From the NCBI GenBank assembly GCA_964501335.1, contig CAZCTC010000050.1, positions 1 to 57,620 of the forward strand: 57,620 nucleotides of DNA, read 5' to 3'. Of this stretch, positions 27,309 to 36,168 are shown one piece after another (position 1 is the first letter of the stretch; each line of letters begins with the position of its first letter). The notes beneath the pieces were generated by a model that was given only the letters and a program-made list of their open reading frames with translations, did not search any database and was not told where the DNA came from. The DNA is from CAZCTC01 sp964501335. Its GTDB lineage: Bacteria; Chloroflexota; Anaerolineae; B4-G1; SLSP01. Made by a program: the position numbers and the translations under genes.

Positions 27309-28259
27309 TTACTTCTCGACCTCTACAAATTCATACAACCGGAAAGGAAAGGCCTTGTTCAGGCCGGTCACCAGATCCAGCTTCTTCTTATTGATGTAAA
27401 AATCGAAGAGGCGTTTCCGCGTCTCAAACAGCGCGTTGATCGGGTTACGCTGCGCCAGCAACGCCGTGAAAAACCAGACCATCGTTTTGGTAGAGGAATC
27501 CCCCGCATCGTTACTGATAATCGGCGCCAGATAAAATTGACCGTTCCCCGCATCCTGCAAAGCCTGCAAATAAGCCATATTGATCCCCTGCTGACAGGAA
27601 TCAAAATAGACCACATCGGCCTTCAACTTACCGATCAATTTCGGCGTAACCGCCTCTTCGTCCTTGATATAAAGCGCGCCCTCGTTGTCGTCGTCCAGAT
27701 CCCCATGGGCGCTGATGACCAAAACCTTGATCTCGTCCGCCACCGCCTTGATCGCGCCGGGTCCCGCCTCCTGTACCTCCAGATAGGTCGATTTGGGAAT
27801 AAGGCGCGACACCTCCCGACAGGCCTCCTCCGGATCCGCCGTCAGGTCGGCAATCAACAGCGCGTTTTCCACCGCCACCGCAGGAACATCCTTTCCAGTG
27901 CTCTCTTCCACCTGATAGCAAACAGCGCGCTGTAAAAACAGATAGCGCCCCTCAAAGAGCAACAGATCAAAAGCACAACGGATCAAATCCTCAAAAACAA
28001 TAAAGCGGACCTGATCGCACCGCTTCAACGGTTCGAGAAAGGGCGTGAGCAATCGCTCGCTCAACCACCGCAGATCTGCCTGGAGATCCTCCGCGCGATT
28101 TTCTTTCTTCTCTTCCAAAATGTCATAGACCCGGTTGAAATGAGAAACGATGACTTTCGCCTGCCCCTCCAGGGTTAACTCTTTTTCATATCCCGCGGCT
28201 TCCGCATAGATACAAAAATCATCGTGCTCCGTCCAAAATTCCAGCTGCAATGTCTTCAA
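27309..28259 (-). CDS. CHAT-type caspase-like protease, stand-alone
   Basis: A 316-residue protein whose C-terminal half has the caspase-like dyad of the CHAT family: His185 in VLVISAHGDLDD and Cys222 in VVYFDSCQQG, each after a hydrophobic strand, followed by FFTALLAQRNPINALFETRKRL, the helix usual in CHAT domains. The N-terminal 125 residues (FWTEHDDFCIYAEAAGYEKE, then helices) have no TPR repeats, unlike most CHAT proteins. CHAT proteases are cysteine proteases used in cell-death, defence and developmental pathways, but the substrate here is unknown. No signal peptide is seen, so it is cytoplasmic. Downstream of the secreted subtilase on the same strand, with a hairpin repeat in the 160-base gap. 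AGGA lies before the start ATG at 28259. Confidence 0.72.
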   Translation of the reverse strand: MKTLQLEFWTEHDDFCIYAEAAGYEKELTLEGQAKVIVSHFNRVYDILEEKKENRAEDLQADLRWLSERLLTPFLEPLKRCDQVRFIVFEDLIRCAFDLLLFEGRYLFLQRAVCYQVEESTGKDVPAVAVENALLIADLTADPEEACREVSRLIPKSTYLEVQEAGPGAIKAVADEIKVLVISAHGDLDDDNEGALYIKDEEAVTPKLIGKLKADVVYFDSCQQGINMAYLQALQDAGNGQFYLAPIISNDAGDSSTKTMVWFFTALLAQRNPINALFETRKRLFDFYINKKKLDLVTGLNKAFPFRLYEFVEVEK

Positions 28260-28324
28260 GATAATCCTCCTGGTTCTCCCTCAGGCTTCGCGCACTGGAT
28301 GGAAAGAGAGTATTATTTTATTCA

Positions 28325-28358
28325 TGTTTTCGGCGGCTTTCCGAAGCCGCCGAAAACA
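28325..28358 (+). repeat. Interspersed hairpin repeat, copy 8
   Basis: A perfect 15-base-pair stem (28325-28339 with 28344-28358), core GGCGGCTT/AAGCCGCC, loop TCCG (most copies have CAGA). Preceded by GCGCACTGGATGGAAAGAGAG and followed by TTTTTCCAGAGCGACGCAGG and CTGTCTACTTGCTGCTGTCT. Confidence 0.88.
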
Positions 28359-28418
28359 GGGTCTTTTTCCAGAGCGACGCAGGCTGTCTGCTGTCTACTT
28401 GCTGCTGTCTACTTCCCT

Positions 28419-30572
28419 TTAATGCTGATGCGCAATGTAATCCGGCTCGGCATACAACACGCCCGGCAACTCGCGCAGCGCATCGACCTGCTTCCACTCT
28501 TCCCCGGCCGGCACGCTCAGGATTCGGACTTCCAATCCGGAAATCTCCCCGACGACCTGAAGGCCTTTCACCCCGGCCAGCAGCCGCGAAATCTGAGCCG
28601 CCGTCACCTCGGGCTTGAACTTGATCAACACCCGCCCGGCCACAATCTCAGCCTCCCGCGAATCTTTCGGCGCGGGCAACGCCAGCAGAGTCGGAGCCGC
28701 CGCCTCTGAAAGCCGCAGGGTCGCCGGAATATTCAGCGCCGTTGCCACATTGATCCGCCCCGAGCCGAATTGAATATCTTTCCCGGCGGTGCCCAGATCC
28801 ACGGAAGTGTTCTCAATGACATACCGGAGCTGGCCTGCATTGTACTCCGGATGTACGGCCAGGATCAGAGCCGCCAACCCGGCTACATGCGGCGAAGCCT
28901 GCGAAGTCCCCGATTCGGCCAGATAAGCGCCATAACGGTAACAGTTGTAGATATTGACCCCCGGAGCAGCGATATCGACATAAGACCCTTGATTGGAGAA
29001 AGAAGCCTGGACATCGCTGTTGTTGACCGCCGCCACCGTGAAAACATTGTCGTAAGAGGCCGGATAGCCGGGTTGATCTACGTAAGTACAGCCGTTAAGG
29101 TGATAGCTGCTCGGATCTCCACAGTTCCCGGCCGAAACCACCACCAATCGCCCGCGCGTATTGACCGCATAATTGACCGCATCCCGCAAAACCGAGCTGT
29201 CACTGGTCCCGCCCAGGCTCATATTGAGGATATGGGCATTGTCGGCCGCATAGCGCACCCCGGCCGCAATGGCCGAATAAGGGCCGCTGCCCTCATCGTC
29301 CAACACCCGTACCGGCAACAGACGCGTCTTGGGCGCGACCCCCACCACCCCCACACTGTTGATCGGCGCCCCGACAATCCCGCCCACATTGCTGCCGTGT
29401 CCATTGCCGTCTTCGGGATTGGAATCGTTGTCGATAAAATCGTAACCGCCTGTGATATTGCTGGCCAGATCCGGATGGGTCATATTCATCCCGGAATCGA
29501 CGATCGCCACGACCACCGAAGAGCTGCCCTGAATGCAACGATACCACGCATCGTTGGCATTGATGAACGACATATCGGGCTGCTGGGAATAGGACGGATC
29601 GGCATAGGCGCAGGGCGTAAACGATCCCCGGCTTACCTGCGGCAGGTAAACCTGATAGGTGCCGCTGGGTTGAGTCGTCGTGGTATAGATATAGGAAGGC
29701 TGCCCCACAAAGGCCAGATGCCAGTAACCGTCATAGCCGTCGAGCCAGAGATCGTAACCGACCGTAGGATGGGTCAAATCGACCAGATCCATATCGTAGT
29801 AGTAATAAGTATTCTTGAAAACGGTCTCCATCGTATTCTCGGCAAAGATCCCATCGATGATGTCGGCCGTATCTCCGGTGTGATTGCTGGCAAAATAGGC
29901 CTTCATCCCCATATTGATAAAAGGATCGGAATAAAGCTTCACCCGACGAGCGGCCTCGTCCGATCCCATATCAACAAGATCCCCACCGGCACTCCCGGCG
30001 GCGAACCCCACATGGCTGACAATGGCAAAGCTGGGGCTTCCCAACCGCCCGTTCAGATCGTTATAGATCTGCCCCGGCGAAACAATCTTCCCGGCATCCA
30101 GATAGAAACCGCCGACCGTGGTCGGAGTAGGCATCGTGCCATAGTAAACACCATACCCCATATAAAGGATAAAATTGGCGCCCTGGGCTGCCGCGGAAAT
30201 ATCCGACCAGCTAAACGAAGAATCCCCGTAATAGAATTTGGAGACCGTCACCCCGTTCGCGGTCAATCGCGCCGCGGCCGCATCCATCTCCGTCTTATAA
30301 TTAGCCGTATCGGTCACGCCGGAATTGCCCACAATGGCCACCGCTTTCAAAGCCTGTGGCTGACGCAGCGACCGCATCACCACCGGCCGATTGGATGAAA
30401 CAGGGCGGGCGGCCTCACCCTTTATCTCAACCCCCACAGCTGAAGCTGTAGGAAGGGGAGGTAGCGGACGCGATTTTACAGGAGCCGGAGTGGCTTGAAA
30501 GAGCAAAAAAACAACCCAAAACGGGACCGACAGGGTCATCCCCAACACCAACCATTTCCTTAACTGCTTCAT
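28419..30572 (-). CDS. Secreted subtilisin-like protease with C-terminal I9-like domain
   Basis: A 717-residue exported serine protease. A signal peptide or anchor is at 1-27. An N-terminal domain of about 230 residues (75-300) has an alpha/beta look, with NFILYMGYGVYYG resembling the His-Gly strand of C25/caspase-like folds but with Tyr for His; this is only a suggestion. Residues 307-316 are YQVYLPQVSR, like the C-terminal tail of Chloroflexota surface proteins but internal. The S8 domain (about 345-612) has the triad Asp359 (IVDSG), His392 (GHGSNVGG) and Ser557 (GTSQASPHVAG), with oxyanion Asn483. Residues 645-713 (RVLIKFKPEVTAAQ to ELPGVLYAEPDY) match the I9-like propeptide that in related proteases lies before the catalytic domain. 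The gene has its own upstream region. The C-terminal inhibitor may act in trans or after rearrangement. Confidence 0.9.
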   Translation of the reverse strand: MKQLRKWLVLGMTLSVPFWVVFLLFQATPAPVKSRPLPPLPTASAVGVEIKGEAARPVSSNRPVVMRSLRQPQALKAVAIVGNSGVTDTANYKTEMDAAAARLTANGVTVSKFYYGDSSFSWSDISAAAQGANFILYMGYGVYYGTMPTPTTVGGFYLDAGKIVSPGQIYNDLNGRLGSPSFAIVSHVGFAAGSAGGDLVDMGSDEAARRVKLYSDPFINMGMKAYFASNHTGDTADIIDGIFAENTMETVFKNTYYYYDMDLVDLTHPTVGYDLWLDGYDGYWHLAFVGQPSYIYTTTTQPSGTYQVYLPQVSRGSFTPCAYADPSYSQQPDMSFINANDAWYRCIQGSSSVVVAIVDSGMNMTHPDLASNITGGYDFIDNDSNPEDGNGHGSNVGGIVGAPINSVGVVGVAPKTRLLPVRVLDDEGSGPYSAIAAGVRYAADNAHILNMSLGGTSDSSVLRDAVNYAVNTRGRLVVVSAGNCGDPSSYHLNGCTYVDQPGYPASYDNVFTVAAVNNSDVQASFSNQGSYVDIAAPGVNIYNCYRYGAYLAESGTSQASPHVAGLAALILAVHPEYNAGQLRYVIENTSVDLGTAGKDIQFGSGRINVATALNIPATLRLSEAAAPTLLALPAPKDSREAEIVAGRVLIKFKPEVTAAQISRLLAGVKGLQVVGEISGLEVRILSVPAGEEWKQVDALRELPGVLYAEPDYIAHQH

Positions 30573-30995
30573 CGTTTCCTCCCGTGAATCAAAGTTTAGA
30601 ACAGTTCGGGTTACTACCCTTTAAAAAGGTAGAAAATACACACAGAAAGAAGGGAAAGTGAAAAGTGGTAAGTGGAAAGTGGTAAGTGGAAGGTGAAAGA
30701 CTAACCTGCTTTTGTAAAATTATTACAAAGAAACAGATAGATAAGTTACGTAAAAAATTGTCCCAGTTCCATATCCATAGTATGGATAGCCTAAAAATTG
30801 TCAAGCCACAGCATTTCAAAGTAAAAGAGAAAAATTCCTCACAAAATCCCCCCCTAAATTAAAAGGACTACGTACTGGGACTTTTCTTAGTTTATGCTAC
30901 ACTCCTGTTAAAAAATAATGGCTGGTACAGGTAGTCGGGAAAATATGGAAGAAAAAAGGTAGAAAATTAATAAACCTTTACTAAGGAGTTGTTCC
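30573..30995. other. Intergenic region, AT-rich, no gene
   Basis: A 423-base gap between divergent genes. It holds a degenerate tandem run GTGGTAAGTGGAAA (about 30664-30700) and two copies of AAAAAGGTAGAAAAT (near 30624 and 30953). Promoters for the subtilase and for the small membrane protein should lie here. I can see nothing convincing beyond a possible TATGCT near 30892. Confidence 0.4.
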
Positions 30996-31406
30996 ATGTC
31001 CACAATATCTCCTGTTTTTACAAAACGCCGCCTTGTGATCATCGGAATTCTGGGAATAATTGCCGCCATCCACTTATTCCGAGTGGGCCGTTATTTACCG
31101 CCAGAACTTTATAATCTCTATTACAGCTATTTTTCGGATTTCGCGGCCCCCTTCGGAACCTATTTCCTTTTATGCGCAGTCGAATTACAAGTGCCTTTTT
31201 TCCGAAATTGGAAGATAAAAGCGGCCGGAACCTTTTTACTGCCGGCTATCGCCGAAACTGGTCAATATTTGGGCATCCCAATCCTGGGAACGACCTTCGA
31301 CCCCCTGGATTATATAATCTATGGGATCGGTACAATTGCCGCCGTCCTGGTAGAAACCCAAATTTTAGCGCGCTTTCTGGCATTTTGGAATATCCCCGAA
31401 AATTGA
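30996..31406 (+). CDS. Small VanZ-like membrane protein
   Basis: A 136-residue protein with about four hydrophobic segments (around 12-30, 47-65, 75-88 and 100-125). The pattern ETGQYLGIPILGTTFDPLDYIIYGIG, with an acidic residue before a helix and a DxxDY motif, resembles VanZ-like or DUF2809-like membrane proteins, but the match is weak. AAGGAG lies 8 bases before the ATG. It faces a convergent gene that ends 17 bases away. Confidence 0.6.
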   Translation: MSTISPVFTKRRLVIIGILGIIAAIHLFRVGRYLPPELYNLYYSYFSDFAAPFGTYFLLCAVELQVPFFRNWKIKAAGTFLLPAIAETGQYLGIPILGTTFDPLDYIIYGIGTIAAVLVETQILARFLAFWNIPEN

Positions 31407-31422
31407 GCGGCACAACAAAAAC

Positions 31423-32613
31423 TCAACCCAACCCTCTTGTATGCACGGCTCTTCCCAATCCCCAATAAAAGAAATACAACAGCGTCAACACACCCCCGGC
31501 AGCCAGTGACGAGCCCAATCCAACGGCCGCCTGCAAGGCAAAGAGATCCCCCGTCCCCAACATACTGACCAACAGCGCCCCCGCCGTCACATAGAGCGGC
31601 ACGCCGATCGCAAAGCCACAGCCCAGACACAACAACGCCAGCTGCGACAGTCGCGCCTCGGCAATCGTCCCGAAAAGAAGCGCCCGCTTTCCCTCTGCCG
31701 GCGGCGGGAATGCGGACCGCCGCGGCAGGATCTCCCGCAGCAAAACCCGCAGCTGCAACGCCCCCAAACCCAAACTGCCAATTACCCCGACCACCATCAC
31801 CCCTACAAACGGCCAGGGTATGCGAACAAGTCTCAGGCGCACGGAGAACAGCAAATCCGCCCTGATCATGCCCAGAAACAGCAACAACGCAGGCAAAGTA
31901 AAAATCCCCACAAAAGCCGCCATGCGGACCTCATCCAGCCCACAACGATGCGTAACCCGCCGCGCTTCATGCTGCGTTACCCGCCACAATCCGGTCTGCG
32001 CCCCTAGAAAAAACAACCATCCGATCATCAGCGGCAAAATCATAATACGCTGTGGAGCTACCATCCACGCCACATCAGGCTCAAAAGCTATCTCCGCCCA
32101 CCATCGCATCGCCACGATTGTCCCCCCAATGGCCACCGCCGCTGCCGGCAAAGCCGTCAACGAAACATTGAGCGCCATCTGAGGATTCTCGATCTCGGGC
32201 AGCCGCGTCCGCAGCGGCCGGCAACCTCCTGCCCCGCTCAACGCCATTCCGATCAGCAGCAATCCCCCAAACAAGCCATAAGTCCATTCCGCCAAAGGCA
32301 TCAAATAGAGCGCTTTACTCCAAATTGACGTAAAGGAAGGCGATATCATTTCGTGTGCCGTCGCCGCCCCCAGACTGCAAAAGAGCACCACCGCCGCCAC
32401 GCCTCCCGCCAGCATCCCCACCCCGACCCGTTCGCGCAGCGTCGCAGCTCCGCACCACCCCGCCGCCCACCGCCCGGCCAGCACCAACAAGAGAGCCGTC
32501 ACCAGCAATCCCCCCACCATCCCGGGAATCCACAAAATATAACAGGGATAAGCCAGCACCACGCTCGCCGCAAGCCCGCTCCCCAACCCGATCAACCCCG
32601 CCCGAGTCGTCAT
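31423..32613 (-). CDS. Hypothetical multi-pass membrane protein
   Basis: A 396-residue protein with about ten hydrophobic segments. I start at the ATG at 32613 because GAGGTGA lies just upstream; a GTG one codon earlier is also possible. No conserved motif is recognised. A charged segment (LLREILPRRSAFPPPAEGKR) splits the last part from the rest. No transport or enzyme signature is seen. The upstream gap holds a repeat mosaic. Confidence 0.65.
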   Translation of the reverse strand: MTTRAGLIGLGSGLAASVVLAYPCYILWIPGMVGGLLVTALLLVLAGRWAAGWCGAATLRERVGVGMLAGGVAAVVLFCSLGAATAHEMISPSFTSIWSKALYLMPLAEWTYGLFGGLLLIGMALSGAGGCRPLRTRLPEIENPQMALNVSLTALPAAAVAIGGTIVAMRWWAEIAFEPDVAWMVAPQRIMILPLMIGWLFFLGAQTGLWRVTQHEARRVTHRCGLDEVRMAAFVGIFTLPALLLFLGMIRADLLFSVRLRLVRIPWPFVGVMVVGVIGSLGLGALQLRVLLREILPRRSAFPPPAEGKRALLFGTIAEARLSQLALLCLGCGFAIGVPLYVTAGALLVSMLGTGDLFALQAAVGLGSSLAAGGVLTLLYFFYWGLGRAVHTRGLG

Positions 32614-33153
32614 CACTCACCTCACGATCTGTCCTGAAAATAGGCCCGCCACCGAAAAATCTCCCCGAGGGCGGCCACATCGGGCCGCCCCTACCCGGAA
32701 AACGTCCCCCGTAGGGGTACCCCTTGTGGGTACCCAATCCTGACGAATCGTCCAAATTTCATCCTTCGGGGTGCCGCCCCCCGCCATGGCCTTCTGTCCT
32801 GAATATAGCCCACGCCGTGCAAAAATCTCCCTAAGGGCGGCCACATCGGGCCACCCCTACCCAAATGCCGCCACTGTAGGGGCGCCCCTGCGTGGGCGCC
32901 CTCTCGCCTGAAAACCATTTTCATCCTTCGGGGCACCGCGCTGGATAGGAAGAGAGGATTTGTTTTTTGGGGATTTGCACGCCTCAGAAGACGTGCAAAT
33001 TTCCCCTTCCCCTCAAACCCTCTTAAATTGCCCATCCCGCCATCCATGATACAATGAAACCGTCAAACAACGACACACTCACATCTTCTCCCCTTCCTCA
33101 AAATTCAAACACACGTCGGCAGCACTTAAGAACGGAGCTACAGGAATACTCTT
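32614..33153. repeat. Intergenic repeat mosaic E
   Basis: No gene. TGTCCTGAAAATAGGCC; GGGCGGCCACATCGGGCCGCCCCTACC (twice, near 32669 and 32836); GTAGGGGTACCCCTTGTGGG followed by TACCCAATCCTGACGAATCGTC, an inverted partner of 25082-25130; CATCCTTCGGGGTGCCGCCC (32761); then GATAGGAAGAGAG and a hairpin of the GGGGATTTG subtype. Confidence 0.7.
32969..33006 (+). repeat. Interspersed hairpin repeat, GGGGATTTG subtype
   Basis: GGGGATTTGCACG (32969-32981) pairs with CGTGCAAAT (32992-33000) and TCCCC, with one extra T. The core is CCTCAGAAGA, so the loop is TCAGA-like. Imperfect. Confidence 0.75.
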
Positions 33154-34152
33154 ATGAAAGCTGTTGTCTTTACAGAATACGGTCCGCCCGAAGTTCTGCG
33201 CCTTGAAGAAATAGAAACCCCCGCCCCCAAAGAATCCGAAATACAGATAAGGATTTTCGCCACGCCGGTCAGCTACGGAGATAAAATGGTGCGCAACGCC
33301 GACAAACTCACGCCCGGCAACTTCACCATGCCGCTCCCGTTCTGGTTCCTTACCCGATTGGTGCTGGGATTCAAAAAGCCCCGGATAAAGATCCTGGGCA
33401 GCGAATTCGCCGGGGAAGTTGAAACCGTCGGCAAAGGGGTAACCCGCTTCAAGAAAGGAGATCAGGTCTTCGGCTACCGGGCGCAAAGCTTCGGAGCTTA
33501 CGCCGAATACCTCTGCATACCCGAGAATGATCTCGTAGCCCTCAAACCCTCCAACTTAACTTACGAAGAAGCCTGCGCCGTTCCCTACGGCGCCCTGACC
33601 GCATTGAATCTGCTGAAAACAGTTAACATCCAAAGCGGTCAAAAAGTCCTGATCAACGGCGCTTCCGGAGGGATCGGATCGGCGGCCCTGCAACTGGCCA
33701 GACACTTCGGCGCCGAAGTGACCGGGGTGTGCAGCACTCCCAAACTGGCCTATGTCAAAGCCCTGGGAGCCGACCATGTCATCGATTACACCCGGGAAGA
33801 TTTCACCAAAAACAAGGAAAGCTACGATCTGATCTTCGACATCCTGGGCAAAAGTTCATTCGCCCGCTGCCAGGCAGCGCTCAAGCCGAACGGACGTTAC
33901 CTGCTGGCCAGCTTTAAAATGAAACAACTTTTCGAGATGTTCCGGACTTCGCTGAGCGGCGACAAAAAAGTCATCTGCGCCCTCTCCACAGAAAAGGTCG
34001 AAGATCTGAATTTCATCCGCGAACTGGCAGAAGCCGGAAAGATCAAATCGATTGTCGATCGCCGCTTCCCCTATGAACAGGTCGTCGAAGCCCATCGCTA
34101 TGCCGAAACCGGAGAAAAAAAGGGCAATATCGTGCTGACCTGGCACGCCTGA
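33154..34152 (+). CDS. Zinc-independent MDR quinone oxidoreductase-like
   Basis: A 332-residue medium-chain dehydrogenase/reductase. It begins with the usual MKAVVFTEYGPPEVLRLEE, has the cofactor-binding fold at VLINGASGGIGSAALQLARHFGAEVTGV (about 163-190), and lacks the zinc-binding cysteines of alcohol dehydrogenases. Such enzymes use NADPH to reduce quinones or enones; the exact substrate is not predictable. It probably acts in the cytoplasm. The N-terminal half is a GroES-like fold. There is no clear operon partner. Confidence 0.9.
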   Translation: MKAVVFTEYGPPEVLRLEEIETPAPKESEIQIRIFATPVSYGDKMVRNADKLTPGNFTMPLPFWFLTRLVLGFKKPRIKILGSEFAGEVETVGKGVTRFKKGDQVFGYRAQSFGAYAEYLCIPENDLVALKPSNLTYEEACAVPYGALTALNLLKTVNIQSGQKVLINGASGGIGSAALQLARHFGAEVTGVCSTPKLAYVKALGADHVIDYTREDFTKNKESYDLIFDILGKSSFARCQAALKPNGRYLLASFKMKQLFEMFRTSLSGDKKVICALSTEKVEDLNFIRELAEAGKIKSIVDRRFPYEQVVEAHRYAETGEKKGNIVLTWHA

Positions 34153-34400
34153 ACTGAAAAGGAGGGATTTGCGGCATTGGCATTAGCCGGTGCCTTCTTA
34201 CCGAACATTCTCAGCCCCAAAGGGGCGACCTTAAGGTAGCCTGGGGTAAAGCCCCAGGAAAACGCGCCGGATAAACCATTATTACCCTTCGAGGCGCCAC
34301 GCGGTGCGAAGCAGGGAGAGAGTTTTTTTGATGATTTCGTGCGCATCAGAATGCGCACGAAATCATAGCCCATTTCCAGATCCACCCCGGCGGCAAATCT
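34153..34400. repeat. Intergenic repeat mosaic F
   Basis: The module CAGCCCCAAAGGGGCGACC, then TTAAGGTAGCCTGGGG and a CCCCAGGAAAACGCGCCGG piece (34213-34270), is repeated almost exactly at 57289-57345. GGCGCCACGCGGTGCGAAGC precedes the hairpin. Confidence 0.65.
34331..34366 (+). repeat. Interspersed hairpin repeat, copy 10
   Basis: A perfect 16-base-pair stem (34331-34346 with 34351-34366), loop CAGA, core GTGCGCAT/ATGCGCAC. The arms ATGATTTCG and CGAAATCAT differ from the usual ATGTTTTCG and CGAAAACAT in a compensated way. Confidence 0.9.
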
Positions 34401-35012
34401 TTACGTTTTCGACCGCCGCAACCTCCGCAATCGGCCCTCTACTGGCCCGGTATCCGTCAACCTGCCGCTCGCCAGGAGATCCTGGAGCGCCGCAATCGAC
34501 TCTTCAGGATAGACCTTCTGCAAAAAATCGACGGCTTTCAACCTTACGGAAAGATCGGGATCGGCCAACAGAGGTTTAACCAGAGGATACGATCGAGGAT
34601 TGCGTAATTTAGCAAAAACAGCCACGCCCAGGCCCCGCTCCCGGGCATCCAGGCTGAGAAGCAATTGCTCCAATAAATCCCATCCGACCTCAGGGGAACA
34701 GGTTGCAAAATCAACGCAGGCCATGACTGTCCCCTGAAACCCTAGAGTCACGGAAATCGCCTGTTTCAAAAGCTTTCTGCGATCCGGCTCCGGCGTAATC
34801 GCCAGCAAATTGCTGAATGACGATATCCGCTCATTTCCCCACTGGGAGATCTCTCGGGGAGTCTGCCGTCCCTTTCGGGCGCCCGCACTGAAAGAACTTG
34901 GGGGATCCTTTTCCGGCTCGACTTTGACGGCAGCCTTTTTGTCGTTCCTTAGTATATCCATCAGGGATTCCCATACAGAGATGCATTTTACAAGGAAGGA
35001 CTTTTTTTCCAT
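34401..35012 (-). CDS. HEAT-like repeat protein
   Basis: A 203-residue protein if started at the ATG at 35012. The frame extends to 35069, but that part lies in the intergenic repeat module, so the longer start is unlikely; an ATG 17 codons further in is another option. The C-terminal 130 residues are paired helices with HEAT-like character, ending RNPRSYPLVKPLLADPDLSVRLKAVDFLQ. The stretch LLAITPEPDRRKLLKQAISV resembles the C-terminal domain of the next gene. It is cytoplasmic by sequence, with an unknown role. Confidence 0.6.
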   Translation of the reverse strand: MEKKSFLVKCISVWESLMDILRNDKKAAVKVEPEKDPPSSFSAGARKGRQTPREISQWGNERISSFSNLLAITPEPDRRKLLKQAISVTLGFQGTVMACVDFATCSPEVGWDLLEQLLLSLDARERGLGVAVFAKLRNPRSYPLVKPLLADPDLSVRLKAVDFLQKVYPEESIAALQDLLASGRLTDTGPVEGRLRRLRRSKT

Positions 35013-35094
35013 GGATCTGTCTTTTCGCGTCCCGCAAATGATCTTTTCCCGGTCAGATGCGCCGCGCATGACAGGGAGAGAGAATTTTTTGTTT

Positions 35095-35130
35095 ATGTTT
35101 TCGTGCGCATCAGAATGCGCACGAAAACAT
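35095..35130 (+). repeat. Interspersed hairpin repeat, copy 11
   Basis: A perfect 16-base-pair stem (35095-35110 with 35115-35130), loop CAGA, core GTGCGCAT/ATGCGCAC, flanked by GAGAGAATTTTTTGTTT and GGGCTTTTTT. Confidence 0.92.
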
Positions 35131-35223
35131 GGGCTTTTTTGTACATTGCATTTGCTGGCACCTTCTTAGGGCCTGAAGGATCGCCCGAGCGTCCCGCACA
35201 AAGCATTTTCCCCGTAAAATAAT

Positions 35224-36099
35224 TCACCACTCCGAATCATTCTCTTCCATCGCATCCCAATCATAGGATTCTTCAACCAAAACATGCTCAATCCGTATCC
35301 AATTGCGGAAATGCGCCGAAATAGCCAGGGCTGTCATCCGATCTTCCGGATAGGGACTGGACCTTAACATCACCAGAATTTTCGAGGCAACAGAGGGTTC
35401 TTTCTTCATACATTCAAAACCGCAGCGAACCCGCAAATCAAGATCCCCCTTGAATTCAGAAAAAGCCCACCGTAAAAGATCGAGATGATCCAAACCGGAT
35501 GTGACCGACAAAAGATATTCCAGAATCTTCCCCTCATCGTTTCCCCAATCAGGAAAATGGCGCCCGTAAATCTTCCGGGCTTTTTCCCAAAGCACATCCG
35601 ACTTTCCGGGACCGGGTTTTAACACCACCGGTTTTCGGCCCTGATCTCGATAACGATACAATACCACCGTGAAAAAAAACACCCACAGAACCGACGCCAG
35701 GATGAACAACCAGGAGTACGATCTCAACAGACTGCATTCCTCGGCTGGACAAGAAAGGTAAGGTTCCACGGGAGTATAAAGAATCGGCACCTTATCTCCC
35801 ACCTGCAATTCGTTATACAAACGCTCCGACACCTGGATTGAATTATCGGAAAGTGTCAGCGGCCCATCCTCCGATTGGAAAGCATATTCATACTGGACAA
35901 AATAATCGGTACTCACGTAGCTTGCCTCGACGCTCTTATAGGTGATCGTCGCCGTGCCGGAAAGATTCTCTTTTTTAAAAAACAACTCCTGCCGGGTAAA
36001 CAACACGGCAAACAATATCACGGAAGAAACTCCCCCCGTCGCAGCACATGCAACTTTCAACAAGTAAGACCATTTCAGAGGAATCCATTTATTTCTCAT
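35224..36099 (-). CDS. DUF3592-like membrane protein with HEAT-like tail
   Basis: A 291-residue protein. Membrane segments lie at about 13-33 and 128-150, with an extracytoplasmic domain between them (GTATITYKSVEASYVSTDYF, then VGDKVPILYTPVEPYLSC), which fits the DUF3592 pattern of a two-TM protein with a small beta domain. The C-terminal 120 residues are helical and resemble the HEAT-like domain of the neighbouring gene (LLSVTSGLDHLDLLRWAF against LLAITPEPDRRKLLKQAI). The two may be a duplicated pair, separated by a hairpin repeat. Function unknown. Confidence 0.65.
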   Translation of the reverse strand: MRNKWIPLKWSYLLKVACAATGGVSSVILFAVLFTRQELFFKKENLSGTATITYKSVEASYVSTDYFVQYEYAFQSEDGPLTLSDNSIQVSERLYNELQVGDKVPILYTPVEPYLSCPAEECSLLRSYSWLFILASVLWVFFFTVVLYRYRDQGRKPVVLKPGPGKSDVLWEKARKIYGRHFPDWGNDEGKILEYLLSVTSGLDHLDLLRWAFSEFKGDLDLRVRCGFECMKKEPSVASKILVMLRSSPYPEDRMTALAISAHFRNWIRIEHVLVEESYDWDAMEENDSEW

Positions 36100-36168
36100 A
36101 GTTTATTAGAATGATCTTTTCCCGGTCAGACACGCCGCGCTGGATGGGGGGAGAGAGTTTGTTTGTTG

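Noticed and set aside
28770..30398. 542-codon plus-strand frame opposite the subtilase
   Set aside because: It is fully contained in the subtilase gene on the other strand, and its product is repetitive Ile/Gly/Arg/His-rich without domain features.
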